DNA of 64,000 nt from Lepisosteus oculatus (taxonomy: Eukaryota > Chordata > Actinopteri > Semionotiformes > Lepisosteidae). Shown here one piece after another: positions 15,601 through 28,650 of the stretch. The notes beneath the pieces are model-generated. The model searched no databases. It had not been told where the DNA came from and saw only the letters and a program-made list of their open reading frames with translations. The number at the start of each line of letters is the position of its first letter. Positions within the stretch are counted from its first letter, which is position 1. The stretch covers positions 10,734,001 to 10,798,000 of the forward strand of contig NC_090705.1 of the NCBI RefSeq assembly GCF_040954835.1, in the 5' to 3' direction. The position numbers and the translations under genes were made by a program.

Positions 15601-18600
15601 ACAGTGGGGGGGATCAGAAGCAGACCCGGGGGGGATTAAGGGGGCTCACCTGTGACGTTACTCCACAGTTGACCAGGTGCTGGAGCAGCTCCTTGTCGTG
15701 CTGGGCCAGGACGTTCTCCACCATGCACAGCACGTTGAGCGGGGGGTTGGGGAAGTACTCGAACCAGTGCTGGCACCAATTCACTAGAAAGAAAAAGAAA
15801 AAAAAAACAGTCAACAAAACTCAGGACAGCACCATCGTTGTGCCCATTGTGTCCTCCTAATTTAAGCTTTTTCTCAGTGCTGAACCCCAAAAGATTTTTA
15901 AAGTTTGCCTACCCCCTCGCATATTCATGAGTGCTTGCCAAAATGGCTCATTTCAAATCATTACAGTGTATTAAACCTATGTTGTATTTATTTTTGCTTT
16001 GTTTTGTTATTTCAGGAAAGGTGAAAAGTTACTGATTTCCAAACAAAATTTCCATTAAAAGTCTGTTAAATCTGAAGTCACTTAAACAGAAGGTTTACCA
16101 TAATGATATGCATTTTCCCTGTAGACCCAGAGAAATCAAATGAAAATGCTTACAATGTCAGCAATAAAATCATGGTATGAGCTTTTCCACACTTTCCACA
16201 TTACGATTTTTTGGACCATCCAAAATCTGAGGCCAAAGGCCTCCAAAGAAACTACTGCCATCCAAGACAGAGTAAGAAAGTACTGTTTGTCTTATGATGG
16301 ATTACCTCACAAAACACACTTACTTATAACAGTAGCAATCACTTCAAAACAGATAAGCTGGTTGTTCTGGAACAGTTTAACAAATGGGAACGCCACCAGT
16401 GGCAGATACTGCGTCTCGCCAAAGATGGCGGACCAGTGCGCGAGAGCTGACAACACCCTGCAGAGAGAAAGAGAGAAAACCAGGAGTCAAGAGTCAGGAT
16501 GAACTGCCTCAGTCGTCTCAAAGATTTCTCCAACTGAGTGCTGGCTGCAATACAGTATAAGTCCTGGCAAAGCGGCATCAAACATAGTCAGCTGGGGGTG
16601 TCCTGTCCGTCCAATGAGAGATTTATCTCGCCGTTCAAAGATGAATCAGTCACGCTCGTCCCTCAGTTCTAAGAGTATAGAGTTCAGTCTACACTTAAGA
16701 CACAGTAAGACAAGTAGAACTGTCTCCAGGAAAACAACTAGCATTCTAGCAATTCGTCAGACTGACTGCCACTTGTCAGGGGCACAAGAAAAGCTATAGC
16801 CTGTGTTGGACTTTAAACCAGACTTTTTACTATAATTCTCTGGCCAAATTGGAACACAGGTGATAGATTTGTGCTCTGTCAGGTTGCTTGTGGAGGGCCA
16901 GAGAGAAAGTGCAGTTCCTCTGGATCGGTCCTGGTGGGAGGCAGCAGGACTAGCTCCGCACACCTCTGTCAACCCCGAGAGCAGAGACAGAGGCAGAACA
17001 CCAGTGGACTGGGAGAAAGCTTTGCTTTGGTCCTCCTGAAAACTGTTGCTCACGGTGGCTTAGCATCCCTGGGGAGCATCAGCAAGGCGATGGCTTGAGA
17101 AAGTATGGGAAGATAGAGTACCGAATCAAGCCAGGCTAGTTTCTGGTCAGAGGAATGAAAGGGGTTTCCTGTAAGATATGGACTCCAGGAGAGGGCTGCT
17201 TTCTCCACTACAAAGCCAGAGTGAAATCCAAAGAGAGAGGGAGAAGGGATCATCAGATGGACTACAGGGATTACAGAGGGAATATAGGGATCTGAAAGGA
17301 CAGGGCAACATTCGTAAACACCTGGCCAGCATGAGAGAACTTCACCCAGTGCAGAGCTGACAGGGAGAGAGAGAGAGAGAGAGAAACCCGTGACAGTAGA
17401 GAATACCCTGAGCTCTCCACCAGAGTGAACAGAAGGTGAGAAAGGAATGAAAGGACAGCCCAGGCAGTGCCATACCTCTGGAGAACACGCTGTAGCTTCT
17501 GGCTCTTGATGGGATAGTGCTCATGAAGCCGCAGGAAGGCGGAATGTGGCCCTTTCGCTGCCAGGCTGCTGAAGGCCGCGTGGTTCTCAGGCAAGCGGAG
17601 CAGGGAGCGCCAGATAAACATCCTGAGCAGACAAGCACACGGCACCGGCCTTTACTGCAGTGTTTTCCTGGGAAGCCACTCAAGCAAAGCTCAAGACAAC
17701 CAAACGGCTCTTTACAATGAAGAATGGCAGAGTCGTATTCAACCTTTGTACTCTTAAGAAAATATTGACTGCATATATGAAAGTAAACTTGAAATCGTTT
17801 ATTGATTTTCTTATAGCATGACATCACAGATGGTGGTCTGATTTCAAGTGAGATGTCACTCAAATTTCTGAAATTGAGTAACATTGATTAGAATATTGTT
17901 TAATGGCAGTTAAAAGTGCCATGTACCTCAGTGAGCAGGAAAGAACAAATATTAATAAGAAGAAAATCAGACATTTTTCACCAATCATTTATTTAAGACT
18001 TTCATCAATGAAATCTGCTCAAAACCAACATCTGAAAACAATGGTTTAGTACCTGTATTTTGCTGGATATTCCCCAAATTCTTTCAGCAAAGCCTGTAGT
18101 CTCTTCCTGCTCAGTCCATCGGGTAATTCATTCTGGAATAGATTCATAATTCAACTGTTCATTCAGCTTTACCCAAGCAAACTAAACTGCAAATACTTAT
18201 CACCTCAGGATACTGTACGTAATTAGTGTTAGGAGCAGTGAACTGGTAATGAAAAACAGTGAACTGAACAAAATAAATGGGCCTTCATTGTTTTAAAACA
18301 GAAATATGGCCACAACAATGAGAAGGAAGATTGTATTCAAGTACTTTATAAACAAAGCAGCAGTGCTTATGACAGAGATATTGAATAACAGAAATATTAC
18401 CTCCTGCATTATTCCCTTGCATTGAGAATATTAGCAATAAAAAAAAGGATTTATCTGCACACGTGGTCAAAACAGTGCATATGATATTACGTATAACATT
18501 TCTGACTGACATCTAAAGTAGTGTGGAATTTAAGAGGTATTAACCAAAAAAAGATTTGGAACTTTCATAATAAACTTTCATTCACCATCCAGGTGGGGCT

Positions 18601-18688
18601 GCACACTGGTGGTGGTGGAGGGGAGTCCCCATTACCTGTAAAGCGCTTTGAGTGGATTGTCCAGAAAAGCGCTATATAAGTGTAAGCA

Positions 18689-18727
<39 letters not shown>

Positions 18728-21700
18728 ACGGTGAGGAATGAAATGGAATCCCTTCACAGAGCAGAGGTACAGGACCCAATGTGTGCGTGTGGTTCAGAGC
18801 TGCTTGACTTCTCTAAACTGATCCTACCTCTTTATCCTCGGGTGTAGGGTCGGCTGGGGGCCTTAGCACTCTAGTCTGGGTCTTTCCCCCTGCTGATCTG
18901 ACAGGCCTCTGCACGTGCTCAGACTTCACCTGCATTCTCAGGCCTGCATCTTTGGAGACGCCGCTGCCTCTTTCAAAACCCGAAATCACCTTCACTAGAG
19001 GAGGAGGAGGCTAGACAAACGTACAAACAGAAGCACACAGAGCTGATAAAGAAAAAACGCTCATCAGTGTAATTCTTTGTCATTTTTTGCAAAAGAAAAA
19101 AGGAATCAGCTTCTGATCCCACAATGCAGCACTTCTTTGCCTAAAGGTAGTAAGGAGGTTTGTAGGTTATACCTGCAGTTTTGGGTAAAGATGAGAGGGG
19201 ATAAAAAAATTAAATTCACTGACGATTAGATATCGTCTTTAAGAACAGTATTAACCTTGTGAAAATGTTTTAATTTAGACGCGTTCACATTGCACGACTT
19301 CCTGTAAGCAGCAAGTCTTTAGAATTAAAACTGGTCAGGTACTACTCTGTGCCAAATATAAACTGATTTTAACATACACAGAGTGAAGGAGACTCCACCT
19401 ACGTTTCAAATAGAAATCAACACAACACAGGCTCCACCTGCTTACATGCGTACAGTATGTTTTGATACTCTGTGTATTTACAGTATGTAAGGGCTCCCCA
19501 CATGATTATCTCTGTTTAACAATAAAATAACCCAATACATTTAGTCTCCTACTGTTTTCTTGTTTCATAAGGCAGGTAAACCAAAAAATCATAACCAAAG
19601 TATGAAAAGCCTTCAAGGGACCTTGCATTGTATTCCATACAATCTACCTCAAAGTTTTAAAATAGTCAATAAATCCAATTAGAATAACCTAGACACACTT
19701 AATAGCATTTACAGGTCCAAGATATGAGTTACACACTTTTCTTATAAGCAGCTCAATAATAAATTAACTACCACCACATGCCAGTTCTGATGGTTGCATT
19801 TTTTCAGTCAGATCCTTATAAAGAAATCTAATAAATCAAAATTATTCAAGGTTTGGGAAGGCAGAAGTGGTATGTTGTAAAAGATTTCTGGACATCTCCT
19901 CTCCAATTTTAATTTTCCAATATTCTGTGCTTCACTGGAAAAGCACAAGGGCCTCTTTAAGAACACGCGTCTAGTCCAACACAAGTCAACCATTTTCAAA
20001 CATGACTCATGTCTGATTACAGGTCTATTTTTATACCACCTGTATTTTCTGTAAACAACTTAGCACAGAGCAGTACCAAGACTTTTCTGAATCCCAAGTT
20101 GCCTACTCAGTCTTGCTAAAGTTTGGGTATAGTTAAGAAATTGCAACAAATTCTGAAAACTGCTTTTAAAAGTAGCCGGAAACAGCTCTGTATTTTCAAC
20201 TAAGAGCCATAGTATCTTGGATTAGAGATCTAGATACACTGAGGCTTACCAGCAGGTGAACTTAAAGTTCCTGTTGATAATACATAAAGAATATCTAATT
20301 CTTAAACAACAAAAGAGTAAAATCTATCTAGTATTTACATAGCTTCCCAGAAAAATCAATCATCTATCATGCATCGTATTGCAGCTTACCAAATAGTGAG
20401 TTAACAGTTTAGTAAAAAGGTTATAAAGAATTGAGATAGGGTATTTTTCATCGTTTTCTTCCACTTGCCTTTAATAAAAAGGGTGCTTCTACCAATTATT
20501 TGTGTTACAGGTTACGTTACCTTGTTAATATCCTGGGTCAGAGACTCAACACTATATATGTTCAGGCTCCCATTCTCCATCACTGCCACGATGTGGTGCC
20601 CATTTGGGCTAATAGCTGCTGAGCTGATGCCATCGTCATGACTGCCAATGTCAAAGGTCAGCTTGCACGTCTGAACGTTTATAAACCGCATTATTCCGTC
20701 CTGACTCAGAACTCCCAGGATCTGAAAGGTAGGGAAATAAAAACCACCAGAAATATTTTTTTTCTCAATCTAAGCCCGCACTTTTTTTTTGTCTGCGTCT
20801 TTACGTTATCTGCAGTTTGTACCACTTGAAGGTCTTAATGACCCTGAATTCATTAAGCAAGCTTGGAGATCATTTTAAACAATTCAGCCCTCCAGCCTTC
20901 AAACGTGCAATTCTGTCTGTTCTTGGTTAATCAAGGATTTTCTAGGTGTTCACTAACCATTTATGAACCATGTCATGAACACAATTATACAATATTTTGT
21001 AAAGGCACAATAATTCTAGTTGTAATGTAGCGTTACGTATTAGTCTTTGCTGATGTATTTTCTTCATAGCAGGACAATATCATCATCAAAATGCACAATG
21101 ACTGAAGCTACACTCTGTCAATTATTAGTTAATTGAGGAAGAATAGGGGCCTTTTGAAGACTAATCCATATGGCAAAAAATGTGATCAAATTTACAGGAC
21201 TGAGGAGTTCAGGACAGTGATGTTTGAAAGCACAGGCATGAGTTGTCTTAAAAAAGTGGATTTTTTTTCTGATATTTTTTGAGGAACAGATTCAAACAAT
21301 TTCAGGACATACAATCTTCTTGTACATATTTAATAGGTCCTACATGTACTAATTTTTGCTCTTGTCTTGATTATCATACTCCACTGCTGCATAAAATTTA
21401 ACAAATTACTGAACACATTTCTTGTACTTACTAAGCTGAGAGTACTGTTTTTCCCCTTACCTTGAGTTTTGCATTGAATCGCTACTTGAAAAACATGCAT
21501 ATTGTTTATCAAAGAATAGCAAGATAGAATCAATCTCAATATTGGGCCACAAACTCTTTACAACCATTGAGTCCTGAAGTTCAATATCAATGTCCATCTG
21601 CCCTATTCTATGTAACCCTGATAGGCTTGAATTGGGACATGTATATATCTCACTTATCCAGCATCGCAATATCACCACTTGAGGTGTGTTAATTTAGCCT

Positions 21701-24700
21701 TAAACAAAAGTTACACTAAGATGCCATAAAGCTGACTTGCTTTAGCAGCCCCAGCGACTTAACGTTACATAATAAAAGACAGGAACAACACCCACGAACA
21801 CACCATAAACAGGTTAAAGCAGATCAATGTCTGCTGCATATCAAAGGGCAGAACCTAAAGCAAGACAGAGCAGGACAAGAAGTAATTACATAACAAAGAA
21901 CAGGACAAGCACTCAGACTGTGAAACAAACTTCTTTCTGACTGTATATAAGAGCTGGGAAACCCTTGCAGTTTGTCTGTGGGGCAGACCCAGCACACGTT
22001 GCTGGACTTATTGAGCTTAATAAAACTGACTGTGCCCTGCTCCTCTGATGAAGAATTTCCCACAACAGGCTCATCCTGATACGACAAGACAAGTCGTATC
22101 AGTTTATCGCTTGACCTCCAAGAGATAGACAATTTTGCAAACTGTAAAGCTCCCCAGAAGCATCTCCAATTGCGTATGAGAAGATCTACACCCAGGGGTG
22201 TTCCTGAGCCATTTCACACGAGTTCATCTCACACAAGATGTTCGGTTTACTATAATAATTCAATAAAAGTATATCGCTTTACGTACTTGACTTGATCCCC
22301 CATCAAAGCTGTCGGGTAAAAACTCCAGGTGCCGCACAGTTCTCACTTTCGGTGGCATCTGAATGATTCTCAGAAGCTGCCTGTTCTCTAAGCACCACAA
22401 GTGAAGCAGGTTGGACTTCCCACCAGCCACCAGTGTGCGACCATCCCTGAAGAGCCAAAATTTAAAACCAGTGAGTAACGAAAATCATCCTTTCTCAGTT
22501 CAGATGTGCAAAATAGAAAGTGTGGTGGCAGAATGGCAAGCCTGTTGAAAATCTAGGATGAAAAACACATAAAGGAATCAATATGCCAGGTTATAAAGAG
22601 AACAGTGCCTTCATGCCATTGGTATGCTGGACTCGCCAAGTATCTCTTTAGTGACAAATCAAGGTTTTAATATTATTATTATTATTATTAATTCCTTACA
22701 CTTATATAGCGCTTTTCTGGACACTCCACTCAAAGTGCTTTACAGGTAATGGGGACTCTCCTCCACCACCAGTGTGCAGCCCCACCTGGTACTGGCAGCC
22801 ATAGTGCACCAGCTCCCCACACATCAGCTATCAGTGGGGAGGAGAACAGAGTGATGAAGCCAGTTCATAGATGGGGATTATCAGGAGGGCATGGTTGGTA
22901 AAGGCCAATGTGAAATTTGGCCAGGACGCTGGAGTAACACCCCTACTCTTTTCAACAAAAACGCCCTGGGATTTTTAATGTCCACAGAGAATCAGGACCT
23001 CGGTTTTAGATCTCATCCGAAAAGTGGTGCCTTTTTACAGTATTCTGTCCCTGTCACTATACTGGGGCAGAAGGACCCACACAAATGGCAGGGTGAGTGC
23101 CCCCTACTGGCCCCGCTAACATCTCTTCCAGCAACAACCTTAGTTTTTCCCAGGAGGTCTCCCATTCTGGTACTGACCAGGCTCACACTGCTGAGCGTGA
23201 GTGGGTTGCCAGTTGTTAGTCGCAGGGTGATATGGCCGCTGGCTGCGATTCTTTTTATGCACTGTATACATTCACATTGTACATGAAACAAGCAGTAGGA
23301 AAGCACTTTGAAACAGTGCAGAGCAGAATATGTGTATTAAAAGTGTATGGGCTCCAGCACTGAATTATAACTCACCTTGTGACGGCAAATGCCTTATAAT
23401 GCAACCTGGGTCCCTCCTCTGGCACTGGCAGCTGATATTTACAGTACAGAGTGTCACTTTCCCAAGCAAAGATGGAGTCATCTTTAAAACAGCTTAGGAT
23501 GGTGTTACTCAGAGGCAAAAAGAACACCTGGCAAAAAACAGACATCCACTTTTAACCACAGGACACTTGATAATGAAGAGCAACTTCCTATTATGTACAG
23601 AATTTTCTACATTGGAAAAAAATCTCTCTCACCAATTAGATTCATTTGCTGCATCTGTTTTCTACTTCGTGTTGCCAAGTGGACTTCAGTTCCTTTTTAG
23701 TGTTACTACCTTTTAACTTGAATTCTTGCACTAAAACCACGATACACTAAAAAAAATCCCATTTACACTTAGAGAGACTTATAGATGCGAACAATTTTGG
23801 TCAAAGCCATTCATACAAAATAAAAAATTAAAAGCTATTTCTCTCACTTCAGGCTGTGCGTTTTGCATATCATGGTGTGCTTGTGTCTCCCGTTTAGTCT
23901 TTTCAGCCGTGTACTAATTTTCCTACATGCTGGTCTTCTCCTTTAATGGACAGATGACCTTGCTTTGTCTTTGAAATTGAAATCGGACAAAACACTCGTA
24001 CATGAGACGTCCCTGCTGCTGTCAACAAAGTTGAAATCCCAGTGCACTGACCTTCTGTATTCCCACAGACTGCCGGACGTTAAGTTTCCTCTTCCTCTGG
24101 AATGTGTCCAGGTCCCAGAGCTGAGCTGTGTCTGCAGAGGTAGTGATGGCATACCTCCCCGAGCCATGAACAGACACTGAAGAGACAGCAGACTCGTGAC
24201 CTCTCATCCAGCTCACCAGCTCCTTGGAGTCTGACGAAGGCAAAAACACAGTCTGAACTTACAGGGAGTTTACAAGCTGTAGGAAAGCACTTTGTCAATG
24301 CAGTGCCTGGGACACAACATAGGAAATATAAAGAACCTTCTCTTTGTTATGAATGGGACTATGTAAGTCTACATACCCTAAATCAGTGCACCAAAAATAT
24401 GATCCTTCAACATTTTAGTCTGCGGTTAGCAATCTGGAAAGCAAAAAACCTGGATACTGAAACTGTGACAAAGCAGTTCTCTGATCTTATAACTAGCCAA
24501 TTACCTAATAGCGCAGGGAATTCTCAGCTTAGTGCCATGGACGTGTGTACCTGTATCAAAGCACTTGATGGAGTAGTCGGCCAAAGCCACCAAGTACTCT
24601 GTCTTTCGGCGTAGGTTAAAGGCCAAAGCAGTACAAGCCTGCCCAGTCTTCTGAACAAGCCTGAACCTAGGACAGGACGAGAGACCACCAGAAGTGCGAC

Positions 24701-27512
24701 TGCAGAACACAGCTAGGAAACACATCAAGGATAAAAAATAATAATTAGAAATCTGATTTACTTGCTGGCACAGGAAATGCCGGAATGAAATTTTACAACG
24801 CAAAGAAATTTGCAAAAAATAAAGAAATCAATGGTTATGAAGGGGATAAGAACTTGATGGCCTAACCCATGTACTCAGCAACCTACTGTTCCTCTGTAAC
24901 TTTAAAAAGGTTTAATCATATCCAGGTTTTCAAGCACCTCTTGCTTCACAAATGTCTTACAGGCTTCAGTGACTTTAAATGCCCACACCAGGTCATCGCC
25001 TGTAACACTAGCTGCTCTGCTTCAAGAACTATTTGCACATTTAACTCTAAACTGGGTAGATATCATATAGTGACAAAGTTCGAGTGGGGAGCTGTGTCAG
25101 CATACATTGGTGAAAGTAAAGGTTAATTCTTTATTGAAAAGAAGAAACAATGTTTTGGCTTTTGAGAGGAAGGAGAGAGAGGAGAAGGTTGTACACCTGA
25201 AGAACACTCAACACCTGAAATATTGCGTTTCTTTTTTCTCCTTTTTTAGAGTGAATTTAACCTCTATCTTTTCCATTATATTGACAATGCAATCACGATA
25301 CGGCAGACCAAGACTTCTGTATAAACCAGGAAGGCCGCCTGAACCTTTGCTCCGTTATCAATAGCATCCTGCAATGCAAAATGCTCCTGAGCATGAAATG
25401 TTTTCGCCAGTCAATTCTCAACTTGGCAGGTAAACATCTAGTGACAACACAATTCACATTTTCCAAAACAGGCCATCACCTGCTCACCAAAATTCTCCTT
25501 CTAAAACTGTTTGTCCAGTGACTTCCCAACTTGCTAGGTATCATTATAGCTTCCACTTATTTTCCTTAAAGAGTTCACTGACATTATCAAAGCAACAGGG
25601 TATGGAGTTGCTTGGAACTCTTCAAAAAGGTTGTGATATTCTAGTTATTTATTCCTTTATCAAATGCCTCTATCCAGGTTAATGCCAACTGGATGAGTGC
25701 TTGTTTCTTGATGATTTTCGTGACAAATCTGCAAGCACATGGCAGTCCTCACAGCTGAAGGCAGAGAGAGCCCAGGCAGCTGCTCCCGACTGTATCCTAT
25801 TGGCACTCAGGGCGCTGGGCAGTGCTGCCTGGGTTAGCTAGCATACAGGCAACTTTTATGAGCAACCATCATTCTATCACATCTGATGATGGTCATCACA
25901 TTGCACTGTAATGGCCCCTTACAAAGATCTTTTTAAATTTACAGGTACTCCAGAGTGGTTCAAATCAGACACGACTGAGAAACAGCATGAAAAACTAAAA
26001 GAGTCCTGATGCCAGGAGCTCCAATTAAAAAGCCTGAGGTCAGGTAGCTGTGAACAGCCCAATCCTTTAGGTATCTCACACATCACAGATACGTCATGAT
26101 AATGTACCTGTTTCTGCTGATATCAAAGACATAGGTATTTCCATGGTGGTCTCCCGCTAAAAACGCTTCCCCTGTTGTGTCGAAGGCAGCCTGCAGAAAA
26201 CGAACAGTCTTGGAATGGTATCCTGCTGCACTGCGAATCACTCTGATAAGGACCCTGTAAAGGAAAATTAGGATCTCTTATTACCCATTTTAAGGCGCTA
26301 CTTTATCGTCAGCAAATGAGCCCAGACATTGTCTACACTCGTACAGAGGCCTCATGAAGCTAATACAAAAAATCAGCTCTTTGCAGTCTTTTTTTTAAAC
26401 ACACACCCTTCCCTTGTCCCGTTACAGCATGGATTGAATTGATCAATGAAGACTCAAACACATTTAAACAGATTAGAATCTGAATCTGAAGATCACTAAT
26501 ATACATACTCGTTTATCTCGGTAGGGTGTCATCTGTGCGAGATGCCTTTGTAAAAGAATTCACCCTGGGCACTTTCGTCACTTCAAGTTCAATTTAGTGT
26601 TCCATTTGCATCTCACATAGATGACAAACCCTTTGATTTAACACATGGATATCTTCGTGACTTTTCACCACACAATGGTACAATAACGGGCACCCAAAGA
26701 GCATTTATTTAGATCACCCTAATAAGTGTATATTACGTCACTGGAATGAATGATAGCTCACTGAACGCAGAAATGGCAAAAGACGTGCAGTTATTACTGC
26801 ACACCAAGCGGTGGCACCACTGTTAAGAAATACATTTCCCTACGGGATAACACTCAAACTGAATAAATGAATTGTCACTACATGAAGTACTATCCATCAA
26901 GTTAAAGTATACACTTTCCGACAGTCTTGAAGTCGGAAGTATGCATGTGGAGACTTCTTTTTACTTTTTTGTGAGTTGTTGGCGTTGTCTTCTCTGGCAT
27001 AACTATTTCGAATACTTTATTCGCATACACGTTTCCGCAATGATCCAATACAAACAATTGTCTGCTTCATATACGTAAGTAAACTGTTTCATGTTCACTC
27101 ACACTGCACTTTACGCTAACAATCGTCTTACTTAAACAGATCATGTTGTATGGGTATACATACGCATTAATTCCTCTTGTAGAACACGCGAGTTAACAGG
27201 ATTAAAATGGACATACGCAATATTGATCTACAATATCATCAGGCAAATGCTAATGCCAATTAGAAATCTTTACAGCGCGATGATAAACTTTGCTCAATCC
27301 AGCCTCCTGGAATTATCGAACTAAAAATATGTCTGACAATACATAAATCACATTGCAAAACACACGCCTGAAGGATTTTATAAATCCGTTTATTTGACCA
27401 CCTGTAAATTCCTGTCTGAGATAAACGATACTAACCCATCACTTGGTGAAGGCGTTGGCTTTCGGTACCAGATTTTCCCACATTCTTTGGTGCCTATATC
27501 CGTCGTCTGCAT
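6361..27512 (-). CDS. TBC1D31: TBC1D31 (WDR67), WD40 + TBC + coiled-coil centriolar-satellite protein (22 coding exons)
   Basis: Exons, 5' to 3' on the minus strand: 27512-27436, 26254-26108, 24666-24551, 24230-24052, 23527-23376, 22446-22287, 20721-20521, 19010-18828, 18132-18053, 17622-17476, 16457-16324, 15783-15650, 14924-14745, 13555-13323, 11929-11777, 10841-10706, 10564-10472, 9934-9794, 8819-8625, 7643-7490, 7239-7108, 6494-6361. All use GT-AG and join in frame to 1086 residues (human about 1066). The start MQTTDIGTKECGKIW matches the family. Residues 1-345 are a WD40 propeller (ACTALAFNLRRK, DTAQLWDLDTFQRKRK). A Pro-rich linker runs to about 405, then a TBC domain at about 405-640 (MFIWRSLL, NWCQHWFEYFPNPP, LYAWPLLETLFSEVLTREEW). 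After about 690 comes a long Glu/Arg-rich coiled coil (AARRRFIKYQQDQ, MELRRLDDEINRK). In mammals the protein is at centriolar satellites, promotes ciliogenesis and is reported to bind PKA. The C-terminal exons 20-22 are the least conserved. The ORF ends DRSSST then TAA. Confidence 0.95.
7932..8340 (+). repeat. Degraded dispersed retroelement fragment
   Basis: It contains AGATCCCTGTGGTACTCCGC after a run resembling AATTAAGAACAGCAGTGG, a phrase also present in altered form at about 31440-31490 (GTAGATCCTCGTGGTACTCC). The fragments appear to belong to one non-LTR-like family. The family name is not certain. It lies in a TBC1D31 intron, antisense to the gene. Confidence 0.5.
12630..13203 (-). mobile_element. 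5S-derived SINE (SINE3-like), near full length
   Basis: In element orientation (minus strand) it begins with a 5S rRNA-like head near 13203 (compare GGTCAGTACCTGGATGGGAGA in the copy at 38163) and ends in a 3' part with TAAAGCGCTTTGAGTGGAGT and AGCGCTATATAAGTGTAAGC, followed by (ATT)n. On the plus strand the tail shows as (TAA)n at 12630-12686. It sits in a TBC1D31 intron. Confidence 0.8.
13640..14132 (+). mobile_element. 5S-derived SINE copy, opposite orientation, decayed
   Basis: It begins ATATCGTCCTGCAACTCACA with a worn, internally shortened 5S-like head and ends AAGTGTAAGGAATTATTATT. It lies 440 bp from the inverted copy at 12630-13203, on the other side of TBC1D31 exon 14. Confidence 0.7.
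18585..18727 (+). mobile_element. 5S-derived SINE, 5'-truncated tail fragment with (TTA)n
   Basis: Only the last about 110 bp of the family remain: GGAGGGGAGTCCCCATTACC, AAAGCGCTATATAAGTGTAA, then about ten ATT units. 5' truncation is typical of LINE-mobilised SINEs. Confidence 0.8.
19011..20520. other. TBC1D31 intron 7, nothing recognised
   Basis: AT-rich intronic DNA between exons 8 and 7. No ORF, repeat head or RNA gene is apparent. Confidence 0.6.
21820..22100 (+). mobile_element. Candidate solo LTR of an endogenous retroelement
   Basis: A TATATAA box lies at 21944-21950, followed about 70 bp later by AATAAA at 22019-22024, with GC-richer sequence between them than in the surrounding intron. 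This spacing is LTR-like. No gag, pol or env sequence flanks it, so at most it is a solo LTR. The ends are not defined, and a perfect 10-bp hairpin (22076-22102) lies at its right side. Confidence 0.4.
22671..23240 (-). mobile_element. 5S-derived SINE, near full length
   Basis: Same family as 12630-13203: (TTA)n tail at 22671, ACTTATATAGCGCTTTTCTG, and the 5S-like head near 23150-23240 (GAGGTCTCCCATTCTGGTAC). It lies in a TBC1D31 intron in the gene's own orientation. Confidence 0.8.
25107..25265. repeat. Decayed foldback MITE copy
   Basis: It starts GTAAAGGTTAATTCTTTATT and ends with an imperfect inverse (TTAGAGTGAATTTAACC), with CACCTGAAGAACACTCAACA in the middle. The layout is the same as in the copies at 268-673 and 31049-31215, but strongly diverged. 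Confidence 0.5.
26255..27435. other. TBC1D31 intron 1, nothing recognised
   Basis: Intronic DNA between exon 2 and the first coding exon. No repeat or ORF of note is visible. Confidence 0.6.
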
Positions 27513-27860
27513 TTTGTTACCTGGAGGACAACCACATAAAACTCAGTTATAGTTTTTTCTCCCAACGGAGTATTGCCACTGCGCCTTCTTGTACTCACCG
27601 TTGTGAACCCGGCGGTTACAGTACCGCGAAATTTAAAACGATTCTTAGATACATTCGCGGTGCAATGATTAATAAATTCCTAATGTATATATTTGGTGGC
27701 TATACACAAGTACAAGTTTGCATAATTTCTAAAACCGAGTTAACAAAAACTTTCCGAAACGTCTGTTAAAGCTGTAAAGCAGTTTGCAAGTTTGCAAGTA
27801 ATGCCAGTTTGGTTGCCATTACAATAGGAAGTGACGAACAGGTAAACAGAGAGAGGTGGC

Positions 27861-27876
27861 TGGTGGGTATTGTAGT
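27861..27876 (-). promoter_or_regulatory. ZNF143/THAP11-like (SBS) motif
   Basis: The minus strand reads ACTACAATACCCACCA, close to the ACTACAATTCCCAGCATGC promoter motif. It lies about 350 bp upstream of the TBC1D31 start codon. The 3' half of the motif is weak. Confidence 0.4.
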
Positions 27877-28642
27877 TTAAAAGCATTTCCTGCTGTTGCG
27901 AGCAGGTAATTCATACTTTGTAAATGTGTGCTTTTTAATATTAAACAAATCCTAAATCCTAAAACAAACCTGAGTGTGTGGCAAATATTACACATGGGGA
28001 AACCTGAGATAAACTTTTTTTAAAACAGACTTAATGTCCTTTCAAATATATTGCTTCGGGTTTAGTTTGACAAATTGTACAGCTTATTGTAACGGACACG
28101 TCTGATCAGTAAGGAGCTGCTAACTAACCACGGAATCATTCCCCCGTAGCGCGATGATTCAGTGCTTTATAATTGACTTATTACGGTTAAAACATAAGAT
28201 TACAAGTGCCGATTTATGCGACAAAAATATTTTTAAGAAGGCAATGTCAAATATGTAAAGAAGTATTAAATTAAATTAAACTCACAACCAATGCTTATTT
28301 TTAATATCAGCGGGCGATTAGCTGTCAGGAATCTTTTCCAAAACTACTCATTGTATTGGCTGTTAACATTTCAACAAGTGATCTCCCCGGTTGGTGAACC
28401 GGCACCGTGTTGTTCGCGTAACCTTGCAAACAGGAAAACAGAAAAATTAAAACGGCCTTTCAAAAAGATTCAAAGATAAAAACAACAGCAAACTAATGAC
28501 AGATCCTCTGTGATTGACTTGCCACCCGTTCGGAGAAGTCAGACTCGGCTGGAGGTCGGTGGGGCCTACCGCCCCCTTGCGGTCATGCTTGTATAATTAA
28601 GACACAGGAAGTGTCGCCCTTTGACAAACTACTCCTGAGCAG

Positions 28643-28650
28643 CCACGTCA
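28643..28650 (-). promoter_or_regulatory. UPRE core (XBP1/ATF6 site) upstream of DERL1
   Basis: The minus strand reads TGACGTGG, an exact match to the unfolded-protein-response element core TGACGTGG/A. It lies 145 bp upstream of the DERL1 ATG. Derlins are UPR-responsive ERAD genes in animals, so the location makes functional sense. No CCAAT at N9 spacing, as an ERSE would need, is present. Confidence 0.55.

Noticed and set aside
17342-17884. 180-residue minus-strand ORF
   Set aside because: A different reading frame overlapping TBC1D31 exon 10; the conserved peptide is in the other frame with proper splice sites.
22891-23286. 131-residue plus-strand ORF
   Set aside because: Entirely within the antisense strand of a 5S-derived SINE.
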